Assembly: GCA_002359495.1 (NCBI GenBank)
Contig: DENB01000029.1
Coordinates: 24,296 to 88,295, forward strand
Source: Enterobacteriaceae bacterium UBA2655
Lineage (GTDB): Bacteria; Pseudomonadota; Gammaproteobacteria; Enterobacterales; Enterobacteriaceae
Direction of reading: 5' to 3'
DNA length: 64,000 nt
Shown: positions 37,635-46,679 of the stretch, one piece after another
Layout: every line of letters begins with the position of its first letter
How positions within the stretch are numbered: the stretch's first letter is position 1
Position numbers and translations under genes: made by a program
The notes under the pieces: generated by a model
The model's input: the letters and a program-made list of their open reading frames with translations, nothing else
Databases searched by the model: none
What the model was told of the DNA's origin: nothing

Positions 37635-39566
37635 TTAATGCGCATCTGTTTTCTTGCTAAGCATCGGCAGTGCGACCACGTCCAGAATCAACGCCACGCC
37701 CCCGTCGCCGAGAATCGTCGCGGCGGAGATGCCGCACACTTTGCGATAGTTAAGCTCAAGGTTTTTGACGACCACCTGATGCTGGCCGATAAGCTGATCG
37801 ACCAGCAGGGCATAGCGACATCCCGCGCTTTGTAAAATCACCGCGATTCCCTCTTCGGGCCGCTGCATATCGCTGGGAATATCGAAAACCTGACGCAACT
37901 CCACCAGCGGCAGATATTCGCCCCGCACCTGCAACATCCGTTCGCCGCCCGCCATGGTATAGAGCGCGCTGGCGGAGGGCTGAAGCGATTCCATAACGGT
38001 ACCCAGCGGTAAGATATAGATCTCCTTGCCGACCCGAACCGACATGCCGTCCAGGATCGCCAGGGTAAGAGGAAGCACGATGCGGATAGTGGTACCTTTA
38101 TCCGGAGTCGACTGGATTTCGACATGGCCGCCCATCGCGACGATATTGCGGCGCACCACGTCCATGCCGACGCCACGCCCGGAGACGTTGGTCACCGCCT
38201 CCGCCGTGGAGAAGCCCGGCGCGAAAATCAACATCCAGACCTCTTCGTCGCTGGCGTTTTCAGCAATCGCAATGCCCTGCGACTGCGCCCGGGCGAGGAT
38301 TTTTTCACGGTTGAGGCCGCCGCCGTCGTCGATAACGTCAATAATGATGCTGCCGCCATGATGCTCGGCTGAGAGGGTCAGGCTGCCCTTTTCCGGCTTG
38401 CCTTTAGCCCGCCGCACTTCAGCCGGTTCGATGCCGTGATCCAGGCTGTTACGCACCAGATGCGTCAGCGGATCGATAATGCGTTCAATCAGACTTTTAT
38501 CCAGTTCGGCCGATCCGCCTTTCAGCGTCAGCTCGACCTTTTTATTCAGGGTTACGCTCAGATCGTGCACCAGACGCGGGAAGCGGCTGAAGACATACTC
38601 CATCGGCATCATCCTGATGGACATCACCGACTCCTGTAAGTCGCGCGCGTTGCGCTCCAGCTGCACGATGCTGCTGAGCAAGGTGTTATGCTGTACCGGA
38701 TCAAGCGAGGCGGAGAGCTGCGAGAGCATCGCTTGGGTAATGATCAGTTCGCCGACATGATTGATAATCTGATCGACTTTTTCTACCGACACGCGCAGGC
38801 TGCCGGATTCAGCGGAAGGATGGGCTGCGGCCGCTTTGGCGGGCGCGGCTTTTGGGGCCGGGGCCGGAGTCGAAGGCTTGGCCGCCGCCTGCGGCTTTTG
38901 TTCCCCGACGGCGGCGACGGTGATCTGCTCCGGCTCGAGGATAAAACAGAGCACCGCCTGGATCTCGTCAGCCGACGCGGTGGTGCGCAGTTGGACCTGC
39001 AACAGATCATCCTGCTTATGCTGGCTGAGCACATCGCCCAGATTCGCCAGCTCCTCTAGCAAGATTTTCTCATCTGCGGCGGGAACCGCCTTCAGCGTCA
39101 CATGCAAATCGGCAAGCGGAGAACTGGCGGGCCGGGCAGCCTCAGCGGGCGACGCAGCAGGCGGCGTTGGGCTGGCGCTGCGTCCCTGTTCGGCAAGCTG
39201 ACGCAGCGCGTCGTAAATATAACGAAAGCTCTCTTCGTCAGGTTCCTCAGAGGACTTATACGCATCCAGTTGACCCTGCATAATATCCTTACTCTCCAGA
39301 AACAGGTTGATGATGTCGCTGGTTAAGCGCAGCTCGCCCCGTCGGGCGTCATCCAGCAAATTTTCAAGAACGTGCGTCGTCTCTTGCAGAACGGTAAAAC
39401 CAAAGGTGCCGGCGCCTCCCTTGATGGAGTGGGCGGCGCGAAAAATGGCGTCCAGCATTTCCCGATCGGGAGAGAGGCAGTCCAGTTCCAGCAACGACCT
39501 TTCCATATCGGCTAACAGTTCGTCAGCCTCATCGAAAAAGGTCTGGTAAAAATCACTCACGTCCAT
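37635..39566 (-). CDS. cheA: Chemotaxis histidine kinase CheA
   Basis: Histidine kinase of the chemotaxis array. The ATG at 39564-39566 (MDVSDFYQTFFDEADELLADM) matches the E. coli N-terminus. A TTG nine bases upstream is the only alternative, and no strong ribosome site distinguishes them. The 643 residues contain HPt (phospho-His46 in FRAAHSIKGG), the P2 CheY-binding part after an Ala/Pro linker, dimerisation helices, HATPase (HLVRNSLDHGIE, DDGGGL, GRGVGMDVVRRN) and a CheW-like domain. It overlaps motB by 14 bases. The linker is Ala/Pro-rich. Confidence 0.97.
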   Translation of the reverse strand: MDVSDFYQTFFDEADELLADMERSLLELDCLSPDREMLDAIFRAAHSIKGGAGTFGFTVLQETTHVLENLLDDARRGELRLTSDIINLFLESKDIMQGQLDAYKSSEEPDEESFRYIYDALRQLAEQGRSASPTPPAASPAEAARPASSPLADLHVTLKAVPAADEKILLEELANLGDVLSQHKQDDLLQVQLRTTASADEIQAVLCFILEPEQITVAAVGEQKPQAAAKPSTPAPAPKAAPAKAAAAHPSAESGSLRVSVEKVDQIINHVGELIITQAMLSQLSASLDPVQHNTLLSSIVQLERNARDLQESVMSIRMMPMEYVFSRFPRLVHDLSVTLNKKVELTLKGGSAELDKSLIERIIDPLTHLVRNSLDHGIEPAEVRRAKGKPEKGSLTLSAEHHGGSIIIDVIDDGGGLNREKILARAQSQGIAIAENASDEEVWMLIFAPGFSTAEAVTNVSGRGVGMDVVRRNIVAMGGHVEIQSTPDKGTTIRIVLPLTLAILDGMSVRVGKEIYILPLGTVMESLQPSASALYTMAGGERMLQVRGEYLPLVELRQVFDIPSDMQRPEEGIAVILQSAGCRYALLVDQLIGQHQVVVKNLELNYRKVCGISAATILGDGGVALILDVVALPMLSKKTDAH

Positions 39567-40536
39567 TTTGATCAACCATTAGGTGTGGGGAACCCTGCTG
39601 TGGGGCAGGGGCTGAAGGGGAAGGCGTATTTTGCGGCGCCGTCATCGCTTTCAGTTGCGAAAGAATTTCTGCGCTGGTTTGCTTGTCCGACACGTTTTGC
39701 AGCGGGAGATCCTCTTGCAGGATCGCCTTCTCCTTATCCAGGCTCATAACCAGAATGGTGATGCGCCGGTTAACAGGCGCGTCCGGGTTGACGTTTTCCA
39801 GCCTGATGGTGTTCGCCGTGCCGACGACGCGCAGGAATTTGTTTTCCGCCAGCCCGGCGGCGGCCAATATCCGCCTTGAGGCGTTGGCGCGATCGGAGGA
39901 GAGTTCCCAGTTGCTGTACCCTACTTCGCCCTGCGCATAAGGCAGCGAGTCGGTATGGCCCGTCAGGATAATGTGGTTGGGCAGATCGTTGAGTACCGGA
40001 ACCAACGCCTGAAGGATCCCTTTCATATAAGGTTCCGGCTCCTGACTGCCTATCTTAAACATCGGCCGATCCTGACTGTCGATAATCTGGATCAGCAGGC
40101 CGTCTTCCGTCAGCGAAATCCGCAGGTTGGACTGAAACTGGCTGAGACGCGGATCGCGCCGGATCAAGCTTTCCAGCTTCTCATGCGCGACTTTTAAATT
40201 TTGCAGATTTCGAATCCGGTCGAGGCGGTTCAGCTTCTCTTTAAACACCTCGCCATCCTGCTTCATCATGTCATCCCCACCTCCGGGGATTACGCTGTCG
40301 CTCAGGCTGTTCTTATTGCCATGCGACATCGCCACCTTGAGCGGCATTTTGAAATAGTCGGCGATCCTTTCGCGTTGCAGAGGGGTAGAGGAAGAGAGCA
40401 GCCACATCACCAGAAAAAAGGCCATCATGGCGGTCATGAAATCGGCATAGGCGATTTTCCATGAGCCGCCATGATGGGCATGTTTATTGCTCTTTTTTTT
40501 TCGAACGATAATAACGGTGCGGCGGGATTTACTCAT
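39553..40536 (-). CDS. motB: Flagellar stator protein MotB
   Basis: Stator subunit that anchors MotA to peptidoglycan and carries the proton-binding aspartate. The 327 residues (E. coli 308) have a basic N-terminus, one membrane helix containing the essential Asp in IAYADFMTAMMAFFLVMWLL (Asp near 32), a plug region and an OmpA-like peptidoglycan-binding domain (LTGHTDSLPYAQGEVGYSNWELSSDRA in part). The C-terminal Pro/Gln-rich tail is slightly longer than usual. Its start overlaps motA by 4 bases. Confidence 0.97.
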   Translation of the reverse strand: MSKSRRTVIIVRKKKSNKHAHHGGSWKIAYADFMTAMMAFFLVMWLLSSSTPLQRERIADYFKMPLKVAMSHGNKNSLSDSVIPGGGDDMMKQDGEVFKEKLNRLDRIRNLQNLKVAHEKLESLIRRDPRLSQFQSNLRISLTEDGLLIQIIDSQDRPMFKIGSQEPEPYMKGILQALVPVLNDLPNHIILTGHTDSLPYAQGEVGYSNWELSSDRANASRRILAAAGLAENKFLRVVGTANTIRLENVNPDAPVNRRITILVMSLDKEKAILQEDLPLQNVSDKQTSAEILSQLKAMTAPQNTPSPSAPAPQQGSPHLMVDQNGRE

Positions 40537-41429
40537 GAGGTACGTTCCGACGCGCTGCTATTGGCTGACAATTTCACTTCGCGAACATGCTCCTCCAGTT
40601 CGGCGAAGCTTGGACGCTCGCTGGAAAACAGCGTCTTACGTCCGAATTCAACGGCGATTTGCGGCGCGTAGCCGTGCATGCTGGAGAGCAACGTGATGCG
40701 GATGCATTGCAGCATTTTGATCTGTTCGCTGCTTTTTTGACGCAGCAGGCTGGCAAGAGGCAGGACGAAGCCGTAAGCCAGCAGGATGCCCAGAAAGGTG
40801 CCGACCATGGCGTGCGCGATCAGCGCGCCCAGCTCGGCCGCCGGGCGATCCGCCGCCGCCAGCGCGTTGACCACGCCCATAACCGCAGCCACAATGCCGA
40901 ACGCCGGAAACGCGTCGCCCAGCGCATTCAAGCTGCTGGCGGGTACTTCATGCTCATGTTCGCTGGTTTCGATATCCTCATCCATCAAGGCTTCGATCTC
41001 AAACGCATCCATACTGCCGCTGATCATCAGCCGCAGGTAGTCGACGACGAAGTTCATCAATGAGGCGTCCGCCAGCAGGCGAGGATAGGCGGAAAAGATT
41101 GCGCTGTTTTGCGGATCGTCAATATCTTTTTCCAGCGTCATCAGGCCGCTCTGACGACTTTTCGTTAGCACCAGATACATCATGGCCATCAGATCCATAT
41201 AGAGCGCTTTGGTATAACGCGAGCTTTTCAGCAGGTGTGGAATGGCTTTCAGGGTGGCCCTGATGCCCTTGCCGTTATTCGCGACCAAAAAAGCGCCGAC
41301 GCCCGACCCGCCGATAATAAGCAGCTCGGTTGGCTGATAAAGCGAGCCGAGCGCGCCGCCCGACAACGCAAACCCACCGAAAACGGTGAGTAAAACCACC
41401 AGATAACCGACAATAACCAGCACAATCAC
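40533..41429 (-). CDS. motA: Flagellar stator protein MotA
   Basis: Proton-channel stator subunit that contacts FliG. The 298 residues (E. coli 295) contain four transmembrane helices (about 2-22, 30-50, 170-190, 203-225) and a large cytoplasmic loop with the charged residues needed for torque. The late helices carry the functionally important prolines (DAFPAFGIVAAVMGVV). The spacer to flhC (about 120 bases) carries no sigma-28 match that I would trust, so it may be read mainly from the flhD promoter. Confidence 0.97.
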   Translation of the reverse strand: MIVLVIVGYLVVLLTVFGGFALSGGALGSLYQPTELLIIGGSGVGAFLVANNGKGIRATLKAIPHLLKSSRYTKALYMDLMAMMYLVLTKSRQSGLMTLEKDIDDPQNSAIFSAYPRLLADASLMNFVVDYLRLMISGSMDAFEIEALMDEDIETSEHEHEVPASSLNALGDAFPAFGIVAAVMGVVNALAAADRPAAELGALIAHAMVGTFLGILLAYGFVLPLASLLRQKSSEQIKMLQCIRITLLSSMHGYAPQIAVEFGRKTLFSSERPSFAELEEHVREVKLSANSSASERTS

Positions 41430-41548
41430 TCCTTAAATATTGATAAATTCTCTCCCCCCGTTTCTGGCAGAAATAAAATTAACAGACGGGGAGATCGCAT
41501 CGACATGACGCTATTTTGGAAAGTTAAATGCAGAACCTTTTTTCAGAT

Positions 41549-42106
41549 TTACTGTGCGTAGATTTTCGTTTCCGCAGGCAAATCGGAGACCTTACATTTT
41601 TTCACCGCGCGGGACGGCGGGCAGCACAGGCTGCAGGTAAATGAGTGTCTGACATGTTCGGTAGTGACGACGAAACCGCCACCGCAAATCGCGCATTGGG
41701 TTTGCTCAATCATGCCGCAGTCAATAAAACGCAGTAATGTCCAGGCGCGGGTTAACCCCAGCACCGGCTTTTCATCCGGCGGCGTCGGGCATTGCTCCAG
41801 ATAGAGGCGATAGGCTTTGACAGTCGCCTCGATAGGACGGCAGTTTTCCGTTTTTTGTAAATAGAGGTAGATGTTATAAAACATGGAAGAGTGGATATTC
41901 TGCTCCCACGCCATAAACCAATCCTCGGAAAAAGGCAGCATGCCTTTCGGCGGAGGACAGCCGCGCAATTCTTTATAGAGTCGCAATAACCTTCTACGGC
42001 TCAGGCTGGTTTCGCTTTCCAGCATCTGCATGCGCGCACCGAACGAAATCAGCTCCATGGCGATCTGTATCTCTTTGATTTCATCAAGAAGACTTTTTTC
42101 ACTCAT
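41549..42106 (-). CDS. flhC: Flagellar master transcription factor subunit FlhC
   Basis: With FlhD forms the FlhD4C2 activator of class II flagellar operons. I chose the ATG at 42104-42106 ([19 protein letters not shown]), which aligns with E. coli FlhC and has GGAGAG upstream; a further ATG 15 bases earlier is less likely. The 185 residues retain [32 protein letters not shown] in conserved parts and the zinc-binding cysteines CAICGG and [12 protein letters not shown]. It follows flhD by about 20 bases. It is more divergent from E. coli than the neighbouring backbone genes are. Confidence 0.97.
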   Translation of the reverse strand: MSEKSLLDEIKEIQIAMELISFGARMQMLESETSLSRRRLLRLYKELRGCPPPKGMLPFSEDWFMAWEQNIHSSMFYNIYLYLQKTENCRPIEATVKAYRLYLEQCPTPPDEKPVLGLTRAWTLLRFIDCGMIEQTQCAICGGGFVVTTEHVRHSFTCSLCCPPSRAVKKCKVSDLPAETKIYAQ

Positions 42107-42128
42107 AATCGTTCTCTCCAAAAAATAG

Positions 42129-42476
42129 TTATACCGGCGCCAGGTTTTGTTCAGTCAGTGAATTAAGCAGGTGCGTAGAGAGAATAATTCCAGTATGAAT
42201 TTGTTGCAGCGCCTCAATACGCGAATCTTTGGTCAGGTTTTCAATAACCATTTCATTATCCACACGCAGGCGGCAAATAAGTTGGTTAGTAGAAGCCAGC
42301 TTAATCAACTGAGGAAGAGATAAATCCTTGATAACATTTAGGGTTTCATCCGTTAAACCCAAGCGAAAGCCTGCAGCGAATTTATCTTCCCGAATTAGCT
42401 GTTGAGCCAATAAAAGATAGGAAAGATTAATATCATGAATTCTCTGGAGCTGTTCATCGACATTGCTTGTGTTCAT
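42129..42476 (-). CDS. flhD: Flagellar master transcription factor subunit FlhD
   Basis: Partner of FlhC at the top of the flagellar cascade. The 115 residues (E. coli 116) are all-helical, with [19 protein letters not shown] near residue 14 and the [20 protein letters not shown] segment, including the helix-turn-helix-like region. The gene opens the flhDC-motAB-cheAW block. Its upstream region is long and structured, as expected for a heavily regulated master gene. Confidence 0.97.
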   Translation of the reverse strand: MNTSNVDEQLQRIHDINLSYLLLAQQLIREDKFAAGFRLGLTDETLNVIKDLSLPQLIKLASTNQLICRLRVDNEMVIENLTKDSRIEALQQIHTGIILSTHLLNSLTEQNLAPV

Positions 42477-42933
42477 TTTTCATTACCATAACATCTGCCT
42501 TGATTAACAAGCAGATATAAATTAAGTGACTAAACTGGTTTTCTGCCATCAAAATAAGCGCAGCGCGTACGAAATATTTTTCGCACGATCTCTGCGCCTC
42601 TCTTTATGGCAGCGTTCATTGCCTTTGCCCGGATAAGTGCAAAGGCACCTGTCAGGTAATGGCAAAAATTTTGCGTAATGTTATTTCGCAGTTATAAGTG
42701 AAAATCCAAGGCGAGTATAATGCTGCCTGCTTTACAGAAAGGTTATATCGAAACAGAAAATGTGAAACCGTTCTGCCCATAGAATAACCACATCAGCCGT
42801 CAGACACAATAGATTGAATTATTTACAATGATAATTATTATCTTTATTTTGTATTGAATTTGTCGGAATTTTACCAATATTTAATAATTAACTAACAATA
42901 TAATACGTATAAGACTTCGCTATCCGCTGCTGC
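42477..42933. other. flhD regulatory region and fliA 3' region
   Basis: A 457-base AT-rich stretch with no credible gene between fliA and flhD. Close to flhD it contains two inverted repeats (42558-42597 and 42621-42646) that would fold in the flhD 5' leader. AT-rich sequence near 42820-42900 could bind H-NS-type proteins. No clear CRP palindrome was found. Confidence 0.6.
42558..42597 (-). promoter_or_regulatory. Long imperfect hairpin in the flhD leader
   Basis: Outer arms GCGCAG (42558-42563) and CTGCGC (42592-42597), and inner arms at 42566-42574 and 42579-42587 with one mismatch, can fold into one extended stem about 80-120 bases before flhD. A second perfect stem (GCCTTTGC at 42621-42628 with 42639-42646) lies just upstream. 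These are candidate RNA control elements. Confidence 0.45.
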
Positions 42934-43677
42934 TTAAAAACTATTGGTGCGCATGAGTCTCGCCTGTAACAGCTTGATTGCCTGACTGTGCAGCTGGCTT
43001 ACCCGCGTTTCGGTTATATCCAGCAGCACCGCAATCTCTTTCATGTTGAGCTCTTGCTGATAATAAAGATTTAATAATAATTGCTCACGTTCTGGTAAGG
43101 TTTCTATTTCATGACTGATCTTCTGCAGCAGACCCTGCCGGACGACGGCGTGTAAAGGATTGAGGGTTTCCTGTTCCGGCCCGATGGATTCGACCCCCTC
43201 GCCAAACTCTTCCCGCAACTCTTCCAGCGAGTAGATCTGGCTGACGTTGGTGTCCATCAACATCGATTGGTATTCGTTCAGTGAAACGCCCATCGCCTCC
43301 GCAACGTCCGCCTCCGTGGCGACCTTGCCGCTCCCCTGCTCGATACGCTGTATCGTCGCCGCGATTTCCCGTCCGTTAGTGCGTACCCGTCGCGGTACCC
43401 AGTCGCGCTCGCGCAATTCATCTATCATGGCCCAGCGCACCCGCTGCATAATAAAGGTGCTCAACGAGGCCCCTTTTTTCGCGTCATACTGATCGATGGT
43501 GGTTAATAACCCCATCGCTCCGGCCTGAATAAGGTCGTCCAGCTCAACGCCCGCCGGCAATTTTGCCTGTAAGCGCAGCGCTTCGCGGCGAATCAGATAA
43601 CGGTACTTCAACCATAACTCGCTTTTTTTCTCTATACCGTCGTGGGTATAAATACCACTCACCGTTTCATTACCCAT
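42934..43677 (-). CDS. fliA: Flagellar sigma factor FliA (sigma-28)
   Basis: Sigma factor for late flagellar, motor and chemotaxis genes; held inactive by FlgM until hook completion. The 247 residues contain region 2 (VELDDLIQAGAMGLLTTIDQYD and MQRVRWAMIDELRERDWVPR), region 3, and region 4 ending in LPEREQLLLNLYYQQELNMKEIA and SQLHSQAIKLLQARL motifs. It is a little longer than E. coli FliA (239) and more divergent than the structural genes. No fliZ-like gene follows, unlike E. coli. It stands alone between flhD and flgL. Confidence 0.96.
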   Translation of the reverse strand: MGNETVSGIYTHDGIEKKSELWLKYRYLIRREALRLQAKLPAGVELDDLIQAGAMGLLTTIDQYDAKKGASLSTFIMQRVRWAMIDELRERDWVPRRVRTNGREIAATIQRIEQGSGKVATEADVAEAMGVSLNEYQSMLMDTNVSQIYSLEELREEFGEGVESIGPEQETLNPLHAVVRQGLLQKISHEIETLPEREQLLLNLYYQQELNMKEIAVLLDITETRVSQLHSQAIKLLQARLMRTNSF

Positions 43678-43955
43678 CTGATAAAAACATACAGCATTAT
43701 TAGGGATAATTTAAAAAACAAATAGCCTGATAAGATTACACATTCATGCGCAATCCTGATAATCGATAATTTACGTTGTTATGTTCGCCGAAAGGATAAT
43801 TCACCAATAAATTCGGCGCTTTTGATTGTTATTAATGGGTGTCGCCAGAGAATAAAACAAACAAGCCCGTAACATAATGTCAGGGCCAAAGGAATTAGCG
43901 GAGAGGCACCTGGCTGAATTCGCTGCCGCTCAGCCAGGCGAAATCATAATGAAAA
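43678..43955. other. fliA upstream region and flgL 3' region
   Basis: A 278-base AT-rich spacer. The fliA promoter must lie in its left part, but I cannot pick one with confidence. The right part holds the hairpin that follows flgL. Confidence 0.45.
43909..43938 (-). terminator. Hairpin downstream of flgL
   Basis: A perfect 9-bp stem (CCTGGCTGA at 43909-43917 with its complement at 43930-43938) stands 17 bases past the flgL stop. No T tract follows, so it may protect the mRNA end rather than terminate efficiently. Confidence 0.5.
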
Positions 43956-44873
43956 CTACATATTAAAAATATTCATTTTCTGCATGCTTTGGAAAACCGC
44001 CATGGAGGAGCTCAGGGCGAAATCGGACATTTTAGATTCGGTGATTAAATTAATAATCGAACCGTAGTCGGAGCCCACGGTTTCCTGCAAACGCGATTCG
44101 ACGTTAATTCGTTGCGTTGCCGAACTCAACGCCAACGAGTCGATCTGCTGCAAATTCGTCCCGACCTCCGCCTGAATTTTACCTAAGTTATCGATGCCAT
44201 TATTGATGGTCTTTTTCGTTTTATCCAGCGTCTGCTGTAAAGCCTGGCGGTCCGCATCACTGGTAACTGGCGTATTCAGCGCGGCGATAGCGTTGTCCAA
44301 CGCGGCGAAAAGATCGTCAGAACTGCCGCTCATAAAGACATCCTGCCCGGTATGGCCGACCTGCATGGTGGTGCTGTCCGCCACGTTTTGCATCATCGGG
44401 GTATCGCCGCCAACATAGGTGCCATCTTCCTGAAAAGGCTCGGTGCCGGTTTTATAGCCGGAGAAGATATAGCGGCCATTGCTGTTTTTGCTGTTCGCCA
44501 GATCCAACAGGTTGTCGCGGATACCCTGCAGTTCGGTCGCCAGCGCCTGGCGGTCCGCGTCGGACATCGCGCCGTCCCCGCCGGCAACAATTTTCTCGCT
44601 CAGATTGGTGGTCATGATATTGCCGATCGAGCTGAGCACATTATCTTCCTGCTCAAGCGCATCCTGAGCATAGAGCTGCGCAGTGTCATACTGGCTCAGG
44701 GTTGACAGCGCATTCTGATAAATCACCGCCTGGGACGCCCCTGCGGGATCGTCAGAGGGGGTCAGTAATACCCTTTGCGCCGAAAGGCGCGTATAGATGT
44801 CATTACCAGTGGTCATGGCATTAGACATGCTATCGATATTATGCTGGTACATATAATGAGTGCTGAGACGCAT
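43956..44873 (-). CDS. flgL: Hook-filament junction protein FlgL (HAP3)
   Basis: Secreted junction protein between FlgK and the flagellin filament. The 305 residues (E. coli 317) start MRLSTHYMYQHNIDSMSN, typical of FlgL. The DDPAGASQAVIYQNALSTLSQYD segment near residue 40 and a flagellin-like helical C-terminus (SVESRLQ-like NVESRLQETVGSDYG) are present. It is the last gene of flgKL, 50 bases after flgK. The chaperone is FlgN. Confidence 0.96.
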   Translation of the reverse strand: MRLSTHYMYQHNIDSMSNAMTTGNDIYTRLSAQRVLLTPSDDPAGASQAVIYQNALSTLSQYDTAQLYAQDALEQEDNVLSSIGNIMTTNLSEKIVAGGDGAMSDADRQALATELQGIRDNLLDLANSKNSNGRYIFSGYKTGTEPFQEDGTYVGGDTPMMQNVADSTTMQVGHTGQDVFMSGSSDDLFAALDNAIAALNTPVTSDADRQALQQTLDKTKKTINNGIDNLGKIQAEVGTNLQQIDSLALSSATQRINVESRLQETVGSDYGSIINLITESKMSDFALSSSMAVFQSMQKMNIFNM

Positions 44874-44923
44874 CGCTATTTCCTTAATCTCAGGTCACAG
44901 GTTTGTGACAAATAAACAGTGGC

Positions 44924-46567
44924 TTATTTAATACTTAATAAGGTGTCAAACAGCGTAGTGGCCGTTTGTAATACCTGCGCATTCGCCTGGTAATATTGGG
45001 TATACATCTGTAGATTCATAAATTCTTCATTCAGATCGACGCCTGAAACCGACTGCTGCTCAAGCGCCACCGCATTGTAGGTTTTATCCGCGGTGACAAT
45101 ATCCTGCTTCAGCCCGGACATCGACGAACCCACTGAGCTGACCAGGCTGGCGTAGGCTTCGGTCAGGGTGCCGTTATTGACCAAGGTGGCGCTTTTAATC
45201 GCGATCAGATCGGCGATATTTTCGTTATTGCTCTCATCCAGCAAATCGGCGGAGCTGGACGCCGCGATTTGATCGCCGTCGGTGATCGCCACGCTAAGGT
45301 TTTCCGCCGCGCCCGACACCGGATTGACGACAAAGCTGTCGCCGGCCTGCGGCGTGCCCTGAGGCGTAATGGAGATGCCCTCGAACTGCAGTTCGCCATT
45401 GGCGCCGATGGTTGGCGTTAGGGTGCGGCCATCTTCGGTCTGGACTTCCCAATCGTTCTGGCCCGGGCCTTTAAAGGTCAGTGTATAATCCTGCGCATTG
45501 ACCTGACTGATATCGGTAAAGCTGACGTCCAGCGCAGCGTCACCCGCATTATTTCGATTCGCCTGCGCGGTCGGGTTGGCGATGCCGAAAATATCGCCGC
45601 CCTGATTGCCGGTTCGGTCGTAGCCGGCATGGTTGACCTCGTTGAATTTGTTGGCCATTTGCAGCGCGATCTGATCCAGCTGATTACGCGCGTCCACCAG
45701 ATCCTCGTTGCGGAATTTAAACAGGCCGCCCAGCTTGCCGCTGGTGATTTTCGATTCATCCAGCTGCATTTTATTGCCGGAGGCGTCGACATAGGAAACG
45801 ATGGTGGTGTTGGGATCTGCCGGCGAGGCGCTGGCTTCAAGCGAGTAGGCGTGGTTGCCGTTCACCAGCTGCATGCCGTTCGCCAGGGTGACGTCGACCC
45901 GGCCGTTAGAAGTGTTCTCATTCACCTTAATGCCGACCTGATCGTTAAGCTGGCTCAACAGAAGATCGCGCTGATCGAGTAAATCGGCCGGCACTTCGCC
46001 TGTTCGACCGTGAATCTTTTCGATTTGATCGTTCAGGTTCGCCAACTGTTTCGCGGCGGCGTTAATATCGTCGACGCTTTGGGTAATCTGCGTGTTGGTG
46101 CTTTTTTCCAGTCCGTTCAGCGTATTGCTTTCGGTATTAAACTGGTAGGTCACGGCTTTGAATTGAGAAAGTGCTTCCTGACGTGCCGCCGGGTTGACCG
46201 GGTCGCTGCTCATTTTTTCCAGCGCGGAGAAAATATTATTCAGGGAAACAGAGACGTTCGCCGTATCGTCGCCCAGCATATTATCGATCTGGCTGAGCTG
46301 GTCGTAGCGGCTGCCCAGCGCGGCATATTCCGTAGACGCATAACGTAACTGGTTGCTCACAAAGCCGTCATAAGAACGCTGTACGCCATTGACCTGGACG
46401 CCATAGCCAAAAAAACCGTACGGCGTGGTGCGTCCGCCCGCTTCTCCCAGCACAATCGTTTGGCGACTATATCCGGGCGTCATCGCATTATTCAGGTTAT
46501 TGCCGACTACGTTCATTGCAGCCTGAGCGGAACTGAGTCCGCTCTGCGCAAGGTTCATAAGATTCAT
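44924..46567 (-). CDS. flgK: Hook-filament junction protein FlgK (HAP1)
   Basis: First junction protein added to the finished hook. The 547 residues equal E. coli FlgK in length. The N-terminus (NLAQSGLSSAQAAMNVVGNN) and C-terminus (GVDLNEEFMNLQMYTQYYQAN then LFDTLLSIK) form the conserved D0 coiled coil, and the central region is variable. A sigma-28 promoter lies directly upstream. It is chaperoned by FlgN, encoded at the other end of the flg block. Confidence 0.97.
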   Translation of the reverse strand: MNLMNLAQSGLSSAQAAMNVVGNNLNNAMTPGYSRQTIVLGEAGGRTTPYGFFGYGVQVNGVQRSYDGFVSNQLRYASTEYAALGSRYDQLSQIDNMLGDDTANVSVSLNNIFSALEKMSSDPVNPAARQEALSQFKAVTYQFNTESNTLNGLEKSTNTQITQSVDDINAAAKQLANLNDQIEKIHGRTGEVPADLLDQRDLLLSQLNDQVGIKVNENTSNGRVDVTLANGMQLVNGNHAYSLEASASPADPNTTIVSYVDASGNKMQLDESKITSGKLGGLFKFRNEDLVDARNQLDQIALQMANKFNEVNHAGYDRTGNQGGDIFGIANPTAQANRNNAGDAALDVSFTDISQVNAQDYTLTFKGPGQNDWEVQTEDGRTLTPTIGANGELQFEGISITPQGTPQAGDSFVVNPVSGAAENLSVAITDGDQIAASSSADLLDESNNENIADLIAIKSATLVNNGTLTEAYASLVSSVGSSMSGLKQDIVTADKTYNAVALEQQSVSGVDLNEEFMNLQMYTQYYQANAQVLQTATTLFDTLLSIK

Positions 46568-46642
46568 AATTCACCAATATTATTTGCAGAATATAATAGC
46601 GCCTTTCATAACAGGAAAATAAAGAAACGCTCCCGTTGTAAT

Positions 46643-46669
46643 CTATCGGCGAAATAAAAATTAACTAAA
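46643..46669 (-). promoter_or_regulatory. Sigma-28 promoter of flgKL
   Basis: On the minus strand TTTAGTTA (46662-46669), an 11-base spacer and GCCGATAG (46643-46650) match the sigma-28 consensus at 5 of 8 and 7 of 8 positions. It lies in the 112-base spacer between flgJ and flgK, the place where enterobacteria carry this promoter. Confidence 0.83.
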
Positions 46670-46679
46670 CTAACTGGCG

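Noticed and set aside
41430-41548. Sigma-28 promoter before motA
   Set aside because: TTAACTTT resembles a -35 element, but the nearest -10-like sequence (TGTCGATG) is about three bases too far away.
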